Below, one piece after another: positions 43,490-52,064 of a stretch of 64,000 bases of DNA. Each line of letters starts with the position of its first letter. Within the stretch, counting starts at the first letter, position 1. Made by a program: the position numbers and the translations under genes. This DNA comes from Paraburkholderia phenoliruptrix (GTDB lineage: Bacteria; Pseudomonadota; Gammaproteobacteria; Burkholderiales; Burkholderiaceae). The DNA is taken from the NCBI RefSeq assembly GCF_019511605.1, contig NZ_JAEUAV010000017.1, positions 62,001-126,000 on the forward strand. Reading direction: 5' to 3'. The notes beneath the pieces were generated by a model. It worked only from the letters and a program-made list of their open reading frames with translations, did not search any database and was not told where the DNA came from.

Positions 43490-43998
43490 ACCGCCCGCAA
43501 TATATCCTTCAGCCGGTCAATCCGTACTTCATCGCGTTCAGTCTCGCCGCTGCGTTCCTGCTGAACCTGATGCCGTGGGGGCGCCTTGTCGGCGTGCCTG
43601 ATTTCGTCGCGCTCGTGCTGCTGTTCTGGAACGTGCACCAGCCGCGCAAAGTGGGCATGGGCATTGCCTTCTTCCTCGGTCTGCTAATGGACGTGCACAA
43701 CGCGAGCCTGCTAGGTGAACATGCGCTCGCCTACACGCTGCTCTCGTACGGCGCGATCACGATCCACCGCCGCGTGCTGTGGATGTCGCTAGGCGTGCAA
43801 ACTTTCGCGGTCATGCCGCTTCTCGTCATTGCACAACTGGTGCCGTTCATAATCCGTCTGCTGACGGGTGCGGCGTTTCCCGGTTGGGGCTACCTGATCG
43901 ACGGATTTGTCGAAGCCGCGCTGTGGCCCGTCGCCAGCGTGCTGCTGCTAATGCCGCAGCGCCGCCCGGCCGACCCCGACGACACGCGGCCCATTTGA
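43486..43998 (+). CDS. mreD: Rod shape-determining protein MreD
   Basis: A 170-residue integral inner-membrane protein with five to six helices, beginning MNRPQYILQPVNPYFIAFSL, and with DFVALVLLFWNVHQPRKVGMG and GLLMDVHNASLLGEHALAY as the MreD marks. It bridges MreC and the PBP2/RodA pair. Its ATGA overlaps the mreC stop, so translation is coupled. Confidence 0.95.
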   Translation: MNRPQYILQPVNPYFIAFSLAAAFLLNLMPWGRLVGVPDFVALVLLFWNVHQPRKVGMGIAFFLGLLMDVHNASLLGEHALAYTLLSYGAITIHRRVLWMSLGVQTFAVMPLLVIAQLVPFIIRLLTGAAFPGWGYLIDGFVEAALWPVASVLLLMPQRRPADPDDTRPI

Positions 43999-44139
43999 TC
44001 CGGCGCCGCGCGTGCAGGCAGTTGTCATGAAACCGGCATTGCCTGCCCGCGCGACGCTCATCGCTTTTCATGCCTTCCGGTTTTGCCCGGATCAGGCGCA
44101 CACTCATGATGGCCCTCGCCCGGCCTTTCGCAGAATCGC

Positions 44140-46596
44140 ATGACCGAATTCAAGGACACCCAGCAGCAGCTCTCGAAGTTCCGCGTGCGCGTCGCCGCGG
44201 CGGGTCTGTTCGTGTTCGTCTGCTTCGGGCTGATCGGCTTTCGCTTCCTGTTCCTGCAGGTCTGGCACCACAGCAAGTACTCGCTGCAGGCGGACGAAAA
44301 CCGCATTTCCGTCGCGCCGATCGTGCCGAACCGCGGCATCATCACGGACCGCAACGGCGTGGTGCTGGCAAAGAACTACTCGGCATACACGCTCGAGATC
44401 ACCCCCTCCAAGCTCAACGCACCGCTCGAAAGCGTGATCGACGATCTGGCCACCGTCGTTTCGATCGACGCGCGTGACCGCCGCCGTTTCAAGAAGCTGC
44501 AGGAAGATTCGAAGAATTTCGAGAGCCTGCCGATCCGCACCCGCCTCACCGACGACGAAGTAGCGCGCTTCACCGCGCAGCGCTTCCGCTTTCCCGGCGT
44601 GGAAGTGCGCGCGCGCCTGTTCCGCCAGTATCCGCTCGGCCCGACGGCCGCGCACGTGATCGGCTACATCGGGCGGATTTCGCAGCGCGACCAGGAGCGC
44701 ATCGACGACGCCAGCGATCGGAACGACAGCGATCCCGAGCATTACGACCCGCGTCTGGACGCGAACAACTACAAGGGCACCGACTACATCGGCAAGATCG
44801 GCGTCGAGCAGAGTTACGAGACGGAACTGCACGGCCAGACCGGCTTCGAGGAAGTGGAAGTGACTGCCGGCGGCCGGCCGGTGCGCACGATGTCACGCAC
44901 GCAGGCGACGCCCGGCAATAACCTCGTGCTGTCGCTCGACATCGGCTTGCAGCAGGTGGCCGAGCAGGCGTTCGCGGGCCGGCGCGGCGCGCTGGTCGCC
45001 ATCGAGCCGTCCACCGGCGACGTGCTGGCGTTCGTTTCCGCGCCGAGCTTCGATCCGAATTCGTTCGTAGACGGTATCGATCAGCAGACGTGGGACGAGC
45101 TGAACAACTCGCCCGACCATCCGCTTCTGAACCGACCGCTGCACGGCACGTATCCGCCGGGTTCCACGTACAAGCCGTTCATGGCGCTCGCCGCGCTTAC
45201 GCTGCACAAGCGCACGCCGGGCTGGGGCTTTCAGGATCCGGGCTCATACACCTTCGGCGGTCACACGTTCCGTAACGACGTGCGCTCCGGTCAGGGTTGG
45301 GTCGACATGAACCGCGCGATCGTGGTGTCGAACGACACGTATTTCTACATGCTCGCGCACGATCTCGGCGTGAACAACATCGCGAATTTCATGAAGCCAT
45401 GGGGCTTCGGCCAGATCACCGGCATCGACATTGCCGGCGAGGCGCGCGGCATCCTGCCGTCCACGGATTGGAAGCGCAAGGCGTACCGCAAGCCCGAACA
45501 GCAAAAGTGGTACGAAGGCGAAACGATCAGCCTGGGCATCGGCCAGGGCTACAACTCGTTCACCATTCTTCAACTTGCGCACGCCACGGCCACGCTCGCG
45601 AACAACGGCGTGGTGATGAAACCGCACCTCGTGCGCGACATCGAAAATCCAATCACCAAAGACACGCGCCCGGTCGTGCGCGATCCGAGCGACAGGATTC
45701 CGGTGAAGCAGTCCGACATCGACATCATCAAGCGTGCGATGGAAGGCGTCGTGACGAACGGCACGGCGTCGAAGGTATTCATCGGCGCGCCGTACCTGGC
45801 GGCGGGCAAGACCGGCACGGCGCAGGTCTACTCGCTGCAGGGCGCGAACTACAAGGGTCACGCGATCGCCGAGCATCTGCGCGACCACGCGCTTTTCATC
45901 GCCTTCGCGCCGGCCGATCAACCGAAGATCGCGCTCGCGCTGATCGTCGAGAACGGCGGCTGGGGCGCGGAGGCGGCCGGCCCGATCGCGCGCAAGGTGC
46001 TCGACTACTACCTCGTCGGCAAGAACAAGCCGGGCGCCGAGGCGGCGGCTGTGGCGGCGGCGGCTTCGGCCACTCAGGACGCGTCCGCGCCGGAAGTCGG
46101 CGCTGCGCCCGCGCCGCAGGAAGCGACGCAGCCGGTCAAGATCGCCGCGGGCTTTACCGCGCTGCCTATGCCGGGGGCGGCGTCTGCCGCAACTGCTGCT
46201 TCGGCGGCGGCGGCTTCTTCGGCTGCGGGGGCCTCGGCTGCTGCGGCTGCGCCGCCAGCGAATCGCGCGTCGGGGCCAACTGGCACGGCAAGCGTCGCGT
46301 CTTCCGCCGCCGCAACGACATCCAGAGCGCCCGCTGCTGTGGCGGGTCCATCAGCGGCGCGCAAGCAGCCGGCATCGGCTGCCGCCGCCAGCACGCCAGC
46401 GACCGCGTCAGCCTCGGCGGCCGACCACGCGACCCCGCGCAAATCCGGCGCGCCACGCCTGCCACGCCCGGCGAGCGCACCTGCGCCCGCGGCCGCCGCA
46501 CGCCCTGCAAGCAACGGGGGCCCGCAACCATCGCGCGATAGCGGCACCGAGCCCGCGTCGCCACGTCAGCCGGTTTCCGGCGGCATCGACGAATAA
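44140..46596 (+). CDS. mrdA: Penicillin-binding protein 2 (peptidoglycan transpeptidase) with long C-terminal tail
   Basis: An 818-residue class B PBP. One signal-anchor helix (AAAGLFVFVCFGLIGFRFLF) is followed by the pedestal domain and the transpeptidase domain with nucleophile Ser342 in PPGSTYKPF, the SND-type motif VVSNDTYFY and KTGTAQ. E. coli PBP2 has 633 residues. Here the catalytic part ends near residue 630 and a ~190-residue Ala/Pro/Ser/Gly tail follows in the periplasm. Cross-links lateral wall with RodA; rodA starts 10 bp downstream. Confidence 0.95.
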   Translation: MTEFKDTQQQLSKFRVRVAAAGLFVFVCFGLIGFRFLFLQVWHHSKYSLQADENRISVAPIVPNRGIITDRNGVVLAKNYSAYTLEITPSKLNAPLESVIDDLATVVSIDARDRRRFKKLQEDSKNFESLPIRTRLTDDEVARFTAQRFRFPGVEVRARLFRQYPLGPTAAHVIGYIGRISQRDQERIDDASDRNDSDPEHYDPRLDANNYKGTDYIGKIGVEQSYETELHGQTGFEEVEVTAGGRPVRTMSRTQATPGNNLVLSLDIGLQQVAEQAFAGRRGALVAIEPSTGDVLAFVSAPSFDPNSFVDGIDQQTWDELNNSPDHPLLNRPLHGTYPPGSTYKPFMALAALTLHKRTPGWGFQDPGSYTFGGHTFRNDVRSGQGWVDMNRAIVVSNDTYFYMLAHDLGVNNIANFMKPWGFGQITGIDIAGEARGILPSTDWKRKAYRKPEQQKWYEGETISLGIGQGYNSFTILQLAHATATLANNGVVMKPHLVRDIENPITKDTRPVVRDPSDRIPVKQSDIDIIKRAMEGVVTNGTASKVFIGAPYLAAGKTGTAQVYSLQGANYKGHAIAEHLRDHALFIAFAPADQPKIALALIVENGGWGAEAAGPIARKVLDYYLVGKNKPGAEAAAVAAAASATQDASAPEVGAAPAPQEATQPVKIAAGFTALPMPGAASAATAASAAAASSAAGASAAAAAPPANRASGPTGTASVASSAAATTSRAPAAVAGPSAARKQPASAAAASTPATASASAADHATPRKSGAPRLPRPASAPAPAAAARPASNGGPQPSRDSGTEPASPRQPVSGGIDE

Positions 46597-46606
46597 GGAG
46601 AAAGGC

Positions 46607-47755
46607 ATGCAATTCGACAAGCGCGCCTGGCTCGACCGCATCAAGCGGATGTTCGCGGGCTTCGACCGTCCGCTCGCACTGATCGTATTCCTGCTGCTGT
46701 GCGTGGGCCTTGTCACCTTGTACAGCGCGAGCCTGGACGTACCGGGCCGCGTGGAAGACCAGTTGCGCAACATCATGCTGACGTTCGTGCTGATGTGGGC
46801 GCTCGCCAATGTTCCGCCGACCACGCTAATGCGCTTCGCGGTTCCGCTCTATACGTTCGGCATTGCGTTACTGGTCGCCGTGGCATTGTTCGGCCTCACG
46901 CGCAAGGGCGCGAAACGCTGGATCAACGTGGGCGTGGTCATTCAGCCATCCGAAATCATGAAGATCGCGACGCCGCTCATGCTCGCCTGGTACTACCAGC
47001 GGCGCGAGGGCGTGATGCGTTGGTACGACTTCCTGGTGGGGCTGCTGATTCTCGCGGTGCCGGTGGGTCTGATCGCCAAGCAGCCCGACCTCGGCACCGC
47101 GGTGCTGGTCTTCGCTGCGGGCTTCTTCGTGATTTACTTCGCGGGCCTGAGTTTCAAACTGATCGTGCCGGTGCTGATTGCCGGCGTGATCGCAGTGGCT
47201 TCTGTCGCGGCGTTCCAGGACAAGATCTGTCAGCCGGACGTTCAATGGCCGCTGATGCACGACTACCAGAAGCACCGCATCTGCACACTGCTCGACCCGA
47301 CGTCCGATCCGCTCGGCAAGGGTTTTCACACCATTCAGGCGGTGATTGCAATCGGCTCCGGCGGCCCGCTCGGCAAAGGCTGGCTCAAGGGCACGCAGGC
47401 GCATCTGGAGTTCATCCCGGAGAAGCATACTGACTTCATCTTCGCCGTGTTCTCCGAGGAATTCGGTCTCGCGGGCGGCATCGTGCTGCTGACGCTCTAC
47501 ATGTTGCTCATCGCGCGCGGGCTATACATTGCAGCCAACGGCGCGACGCTGTTCGGGCGCCTGCTGGCCGGCGCGTTGACCATGGCATTCTTCACGTATG
47601 CGTTTGTCAACATCGGCATGGTGAGCGGCATCTTGCCGGTGGTCGGCGTGCCGCTGCCGTTCATGAGCTACGGGGGCACTGCGCTCACGACACTCGGTGT
47701 CGCAATCGGCCTCATCATGAGCGTCGCGCGGCAAAAACGCTTGATGCAGAGCTAG
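46607..47755 (+). CDS. rodA: Rod shape-determining SEDS glycosyltransferase RodA (MrdB)
   Basis: A 382-residue SEDS polymerase with about ten membrane helices. Motifs are RWINVGVVIQPSEIMKIATPL (the conserved R..QPSE region), EKHTDFIFAVFSEEFGLAGG (the catalytic Asp/Glu loop) and PLPFMSYGGTALTTLG near the end. It polymerises lipid II for elongation with PBP2. The ATG has AAGGAGA seven to eight bases before it. Last gene of the elongasome operon; a hairpin terminator follows. Confidence 0.96.
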   Translation: MQFDKRAWLDRIKRMFAGFDRPLALIVFLLLCVGLVTLYSASLDVPGRVEDQLRNIMLTFVLMWALANVPPTTLMRFAVPLYTFGIALLVAVALFGLTRKGAKRWINVGVVIQPSEIMKIATPLMLAWYYQRREGVMRWYDFLVGLLILAVPVGLIAKQPDLGTAVLVFAAGFFVIYFAGLSFKLIVPVLIAGVIAVASVAAFQDKICQPDVQWPLMHDYQKHRICTLLDPTSDPLGKGFHTIQAVIAIGSGGPLGKGWLKGTQAHLEFIPEKHTDFIFAVFSEEFGLAGGIVLLTLYMLLIARGLYIAANGATLFGRLLAGALTMAFFTYAFVNIGMVSGILPVVGVPLPFMSYGGTALTTLGVAIGLIMSVARQKRLMQS

Positions 47756-47788
47756 TACCGACGCATCGCGCGGCGCGCGTGCAAAACC

Positions 47789-47818
47789 AAAGGGGCGCCT
47801 CGTCAGATGCGCCCTTTT
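47789..47818. terminator. Bidirectional terminator after rodA
   Basis: GGGCGC (47793-47798) and GCGCCC (47809-47814), with flanking AAA/TTTT pairing around a one-base bulge. It lies between rodA and the convergent Sel1 gene. Confidence 0.75.
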
Positions 47819-47821
47819 CGC

Positions 47822-48523
47822 TTACTGAGGTTTCACTTCCTTCTGATCGCGCAACTGCGAACTCAGTTGCTGATACTTGAGCCGCGCCGCCGGATCGCCC
47901 TGCGCCGCAGCCGCTGCATAGTAAGCCCGCGCCACGTTGAGGTTCCTGTCCACGCCGTCGCCGCCGCGCTCGTAGAAAGAGCCGGTCACGTATTGCGCGG
48001 TCATGTCGCCGCCTTCCGCGGCCTTCTTGTACCAGAGGAACGCCTGCTTGTTGTCGCGATCGGTGCCGCGGCCATCGAGAAACTGATTGGCGAGCGCGAG
48101 CTCGGCCTGCACGTGTCCCTGTTGCGCCGCTTTCAGAAACCAGCGGTGCGCTTCCACCGGATCGCGCCCGACGAACTCGCCATCGTCATACATCTTGCCG
48201 TACACATATTGCGCGTGCGACATGTTCGCGTCGGCGGCCTTGCGCAGCCACTTCTTGCCTTCGTCGACGTTGGCTGCCGTGCCTTCGCCATTGAGCAGCA
48301 TCATCGCGTAATTGAATTGTGCGAGGCGGCTGCCGCGCTGGGCCGCTTTGCGAAATTCGGACAGCGCCGCCGTCATATTGCCGGCGTTGTAGTCGGCGAC
48401 CGCAGTTTGCGTTTCGGGGTCGTTCGATTTCGCGACGCGATCCTGCGCGTGCGCCGCCATGCCCGTCATCAATGCCGCCGCCACGGCCACCCGCGCGACG
48501 ACGCCTTGCCTCAGCCACTTCAT
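47822..48523 (-). CDS. Exported Sel1-like repeat protein
   Basis: A 233-residue protein from ATG 48523, with AGGAGG seven bases upstream. A signal peptide ends near MTGMAAHAQ. Four to five Sel1 (36-38 residue) repeats follow, e.g. AAQRGSRLAQFNYAMMLLNGEG-type, AADANMSHAQYVYGKMYDDGE, AAQQGHVQAELALANQFLDG and AAEGGDMTAQYVTGSFYERGG. Sel1 proteins are adaptors in the periplasm or envelope. ATG overlaps the aldolase stop by 4 bp, so it is the second gene of that pair. Partner unknown. Confidence 0.88.
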   Translation of the reverse strand: MKWLRQGVVARVAVAAALMTGMAAHAQDRVAKSNDPETQTAVADYNAGNMTAALSEFRKAAQRGSRLAQFNYAMMLLNGEGTAANVDEGKKWLRKAADANMSHAQYVYGKMYDDGEFVGRDPVEAHRWFLKAAQQGHVQAELALANQFLDGRGTDRDNKQAFLWYKKAAEGGDMTAQYVTGSFYERGGDGVDRNLNVARAYYAAAAAQGDPAARLKYQQLSSQLRDQKEVKPQ

Positions 48524-49302
48524 GCTCTTACCTCCTGCAACGCCTGGCGGGTTGCGCGCAACATCCACATGACGTCGGCGGCCAGAGCGATAAAACGAAA
48601 ACCGGCGTCGCGATGCTGTCTTGCGCTCGCGGCATCCATCGAAAAAATGCCGGCGGCAATACCGGCCTTGTCAGCGGCGCTGACGATGCGCGCCATGGCG
48701 GCCTGCACATCGGCATGCTTCGAATCCCCGAGATGGCCGAGACTCGCGGCAAGATCGGCGGGGCCGACGAACAGGCAGTCGACGCCCGGCGTCGCCGCGA
48801 TCTTTTCCACTTCATCGAGGCCGCGCGCGGACTCGATCTGCACGATGGTGGCAATCTGCGCGTTGGCCGTTTGCACGTAGTCGCGCCGCATGCCGTATGC
48901 GGCAGCGCGCACGACGCCCGCGACACCCCGCAGACCATCGACGGACTCCGCGCTCGGATATTGCGTGAGACGGACAGCATGCGCCGCCTCTTCAGCGGAC
49001 TCGATGTTAGGAAACATCAGCGTGCGCGCGCCAGCGTCCATCACCCGCTTCACAAGCCACGGCTCGCGAGCCGGCAGACGCACCACGGGTTCGCTCGGCA
49101 GATGGGCGGCGGCAATCGCCCGCAGTTGCGAGGTCACGTCGCCGCTGTCGTTCGGCGCGTGTTCCATGTCGATCAGCAGCCAGTCGAAGCCGGCATGCGC
49201 GAGCGCCTCCGCGGCGGCATCGCTGCCGAGCGACAGCCAAAGCCCGAACAGCGGATCGGCCTCTTTCAGACGTTGCTTCAGGGGGTTGGTGAAGGTGCTC
49301 AT
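48520..49302 (-). CDS. HpcH/HpaI aldolase family protein (2-keto-3-deoxy sugar/4-hydroxy-2-oxo acid aldolase type)
   Basis: A 260-residue class II pyruvate aldolase of the GarL/HpaI fold, starting MSTFTNPLKQRLK at 49302. Family marks are FGLWLSLGSDAAAEALAHAGFDWLLIDMEH, the metal loop around VQIESARGLDEVEKIA (Glu ligand) and VDCLFVGPADLAASLG (Asp ligand). It cleaves a 4-hydroxy-2-oxo acid to pyruvate or the like, but the natural substrate is not told by context. Coupled to the Sel1 gene by ATGA. Confidence 0.87.
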   Translation of the reverse strand: MSTFTNPLKQRLKEADPLFGLWLSLGSDAAAEALAHAGFDWLLIDMEHAPNDSGDVTSQLRAIAAAHLPSEPVVRLPAREPWLVKRVMDAGARTLMFPNIESAEEAAHAVRLTQYPSAESVDGLRGVAGVVRAAAYGMRRDYVQTANAQIATIVQIESARGLDEVEKIAATPGVDCLFVGPADLAASLGHLGDSKHADVQAAMARIVSAADKAGIAAGIFSMDAASARQHRDAGFRFIALAADVMWMLRATRQALQEVRA

Positions 49303-49536
49303 GGCCGCGCTCCGTGCGTTTGGAAACCGTCTTTGCACGAGCGGTGCGGGTCCTTGCACGAGCCGCGGGCGAGTGCGCCCGTCGAATGGTTCAGGCACAC
49401 CGCCTCGCCCGGAAACGGGCGGCTTGTGTACCTGCTGCGGCGCAATGCTGTAACCGGCATGTCTCGCTCCGTGTGGTTATGGAGCGATCATACCGTGACA
49501 ATAACGCGGCGGCTGGGCCGCGCGGCGATACAGGCG

Positions 49537-49983
49537 TTAGTCGCGGACCACGTCGGCCCAGCAATTCGGCGTTTCGTACAGGCGCACCTTATGCAGCCGC
49601 AGATTTACGCCGTAGTGCGCGTCGTACACGTTGGCGAGTACCTCGAACGCGACGGCCGCAAGATTCTCCACAGTCGGAATGCGATCGAGCACGACTGTCT
49701 TGTGGCCCGCCATGGTTTCGAGAAAGCCGCGCACCTGCGAGTCGCCTTCGTAGACGAGGAACGCATGATCCCACTTGTCGACGAGATGTTGGACCGCGAG
49801 CGACTTCACGTCGGCGAAGTCCATCACCATGCCGCGGTCTGGCGCGCCTTCGGTGTCGACCAGATCGCCTTGCAGCGTGATTTCGAGCACGTAGCGATGA
49901 CCATGCAGATTGCGGCACTGGCTACGGTGATCGGGAATGCGGTGACCCGCGTCGAATTCGAGTTTTCGTGTAATCGTCAGCAC
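49537..49983 (-). CDS. queD: 6-carboxytetrahydropterin synthase QueD
   Basis: A 148-residue enzyme of the PTPS fold. Zinc ligands H14, H27 and H29 (FDAGHRIPDH, NLHGHRY), catalytic Cys23, and the late RLYETPNCWADV match the family. It converts dihydroneopterin triphosphate to 6-carboxytetrahydropterin, the first dedicated step to preQ0/queuosine. It starts 6 bp after the queE stop. Context with queC and queE makes the role firm. Confidence 0.95.
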   Translation of the reverse strand: MLTITRKLEFDAGHRIPDHRSQCRNLHGHRYVLEITLQGDLVDTEGAPDRGMVMDFADVKSLAVQHLVDKWDHAFLVYEGDSQVRGFLETMAGHKTVVLDRIPTVENLAAVAFEVLANVYDAHYGVNLRLHKVRLYETPNCWADVVRD

Positions 49984-49989
49984 GGCAAA

Positions 49990-50622
49990 TCAGGGAATGT
50001 TCAGATACTTGTGGGTCTGCATAGACAGGCGCCATTGCGGATGGCGTTTGCACCAGTCGATTGCGAGCCTGGTGTTGATGTCGCGCGACGGGCCGTCCAT
50101 CGGCTGGACGAGGAAATACTGGAAGTCGAGCTTCGCATAGTCGGACAGACGCTGGTTGTCCTGCGGAATCACGACCTTGAGTTCATTGCCTTTCGTGACG
50201 ACGAGCGGCGCATCGGCCTTCGGGCTCACGCAAATCCAGTCGATCGTTTCGAGCACCGGCAACGAGCCGTTCGTTTCAATGGCAATTTCAAAGCCGGCCG
50301 CATGCAACGCGTCGACGAGCGGCTGGTCGATCTGCAGCATAGGCTCACCCCCGGTACACACGACAAAGCGCTGACCTTCGCCTTGCGGCCATTGCGACGC
50401 GATCATCTGCACGAGCTCTTCGGCGCTGCGGTACTTGCCGCCATTCTCACCATCGGTGCCGACGAAGTCCGTGTCGCAGAAGCGGCATACGGCTTCGGCG
50501 CGATCTTCCTCGCGCCCGGACCAAAGGTTGCAGCCGGCGAAGCGGCAAAACACGGCCGGGCGCCCGGCATTCGCGCCCTCGCCTTGCAACGTGTAGAAAA
50601 TTTCCTTCACCGCGTACGTCAT
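49990..50622 (-). CDS. queE: 7-carboxy-7-deazaguanine synthase QueE (CX14CX2C radical-SAM variant)
   Basis: A 210-residue radical SAM enzyme. The cluster cysteines are C31, C46 and C49, spaced CX14CX2C instead of the usual CX3CX2C, the arrangement described for Burkholderia multivorans QueE. VVCTGGEPMLQID and IETNGS are SAM and substrate elements. It turns 6-carboxytetrahydropterin to 7-carboxy-7-deazaguanine. The ATG has GGAAAG ahead. The 107-bp gap to queC holds two near-identical 10-bp repeats. Confidence 0.95.
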   Translation of the reverse strand: MTYAVKEIFYTLQGEGANAGRPAVFCRFAGCNLWSGREEDRAEAVCRFCDTDFVGTDGENGGKYRSAEELVQMIASQWPQGEGQRFVVCTGGEPMLQIDQPLVDALHAAGFEIAIETNGSLPVLETIDWICVSPKADAPLVVTKGNELKVVIPQDNQRLSDYAKLDFQYFLVQPMDGPSRDINTRLAIDWCKRHPQWRLSMQTHKYLNIP

Positions 50623-50729
50623 GCTGCTTTCCGCCCTGTACCCTGTATTTGTACTCGCGTACCTTGTGTAGCTTATCTAGCTTGTGTACCTACGAATCAT
50701 TGCCCAAGCCCCGCCGTTACGCGGGCTTA

Positions 50730-51461
50730 TCAGACTGGCTCGGTTACCTTTTCACCCGCGAGATAGGCTTCGTAGCCACGCTTGCGCAAGCGGCAGGCCG
50801 GGCATTCGCCGCAACCAAAGCCCCAAGCGTGCAACTCCGCGCGCTCGCCGACATAGCAGGTGTGCGTTTCGACGCGCACCAGCTCGACCAGTTCGTCGCC
50901 GCCCAGCTCATGTGCGAGACGCCATGTGTCCGCCTTGTCGAGCCACATCAGCGGGGTTTCGAGCAGGAAGCGCGAGTCCATGCCCAGGTTGAGCGCGACC
51001 TGCAGCGCCTTCATGGTGTCGTCGCGGCAATCGGGATAGCCCGAGAAGTCCGTTTCACACATTCCGCCGACCAGCACCTGCAACCCACGCCGGTAAGCAA
51101 TGGCCGCCGCGATCGTCATGAACATCAGGTTGCGGCCCGGCACGAAGGTGTTCGGCAAACCGTTTGCCGTGGCCTCGATCTCGATTTCGCGCGTCATCGC
51201 CGTATCGCTGATCGCGCCCAGCACGGACAGGTCGATCATGTGATCGTCGCCGAGGCGCTCGCCCCACGCGGGGAAGGTGCGCGCCACAGCGCTGCGAAAA
51301 CCCTCGCGGCATTCGAGCTCGACGCGATGGCGCTGGCCGTAATCGAAGCCCAGCGTCTCGACCGTCTCATATCGTTCAAGCGCCCATGCGAGGCACGTGG
51401 CGGAATCCTGGCCGCCGGAAAACAGCACCAGAGCGCTACGTTTAGCGTCTTTGCGGATCAC
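50730..51461 (-). CDS. queC: 7-cyano-7-deazaguanine synthase QueC
   Basis: A 243-residue PP-loop ATPase from GTG 51461, with GGAG seven bases upstream. The PP-loop is LVLFSGGQDSATCLAW near residue 10-25, and a C-terminal zinc site is C-x-E-C-P-A-C (GFGCGECPACRLRKRG). It makes preQ0 from carboxydeazaguanine and ammonia. A minus-strand TATACT (plus 51563-51568) about 100 bp upstream may be the -10. Confidence 0.95.
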   Translation of the reverse strand: MIRKDAKRSALVLFSGGQDSATCLAWALERYETVETLGFDYGQRHRVELECREGFRSAVARTFPAWGERLGDDHMIDLSVLGAISDTAMTREIEIEATANGLPNTFVPGRNLMFMTIAAAIAYRRGLQVLVGGMCETDFSGYPDCRDDTMKALQVALNLGMDSRFLLETPLMWLDKADTWRLAHELGGDELVELVRVETHTCYVGERAELHAWGFGCGECPACRLRKRGYEAYLAGEKVTEPV

Positions 51462-51893
51462 CGTGAAACTCCGTGAATGATGAGTGCCGCGTAGCGCTGC
51501 GCGAGGTGCGCGATGCAGGCAACGCGGCGCGACGCGAGCCGGCACTGTTGCCGGCCCAAAGCAGTATAGGCCGCGGGTGCAGTCTGCGAAGCGGGTGGGC
51601 GCTTATACCGATGATCGTCGGCCGAAAGGTTCTTGTGCGGATTGCGGCTCGCGCGCGCCTATCAAGGCCAACGAACGCGACCAACGTCGATCGATGCATT
51701 CGGCAGGCGCCGCACTGTCACGCAAGTCTTTGAACTGGCGCGATTTTATCACGCGACACCAAAGCCCGCCGCCGGCGCCCCATTGCCCACTCTTGCGAAG
51801 CAACTGCTCCTGGCCTCTTGCCCGCCGAAACAACGAAACCCCACAGCAAAAGGAAAAGCCCCAGGAATCTTGCGATTTCCTGGGGCTGAATCC
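51462..51893. other. Non-coding stretch between queC and tRNA-Phe
   Basis: It holds a GCCGGC/GCCGGC hairpin at 51538-51555, a minus-strand TATACT at 51563-51568 for queC, and the tRNA terminator at 51857-51887. I see no gene, and no preQ1 aptamer that I recognise. Confidence 0.5.
51857..51887 (-). terminator. tRNA-Phe terminator
   Basis: AGCCCCAGGAA (51857-51867) and TTCCTGGGGCT (51877-51887) form an 11-bp stem. On the minus strand TTTTCCTTTT follows. Confidence 0.9.
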
Positions 51894-51969
51894 TGGTGGC
51901 CTGGGACGGAATCGAACCATCGACACGCGGATTTTCAATCCGCTGCTCTACCAACTGAGCTACCGGGCC
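51894..51969 (-). tRNA. tRNA-Phe (anticodon GAA)
   Basis: A 76-nt tRNA including the encoded CCA. The minus strand opens GGCCCGGTAGCTCAG, and the anticodon loop is TTGAAAA with GAA flanked by the 5-bp stem GCGGA/TCCGC. The T-loop is TTCGATT. All four arms fold, but the acceptor stem has a C5-A68 mismatch (GGCCCGG against CCAGGCC). It lies between queC and ntrX on the same strand; no integrase or direct repeat of its 3' end is visible. Confidence 0.95.
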
Positions 51970-52064
51970 AACGAAGAACGAAATCATATCAAAGGACCAT
52001 CTACTGGACAAGCCCCTTCTCTAAAAAATCTGCACGAGCAAAAAGCGGCCACGTTGCGCGGCGC

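Noticed and set aside
48319..50766. 815-codon + strand open frame across the Sel1, aldolase and que genes
   Set aside because: Runs antisense through five well-supported genes and their gaps; the composition is Arg/Ala/His noise.
51894..52064. tRNA-Phe as a possible genomic-island attachment site
   Set aside because: No integrase, no repeat of the tRNA 3' end and normal core genes on both sides.
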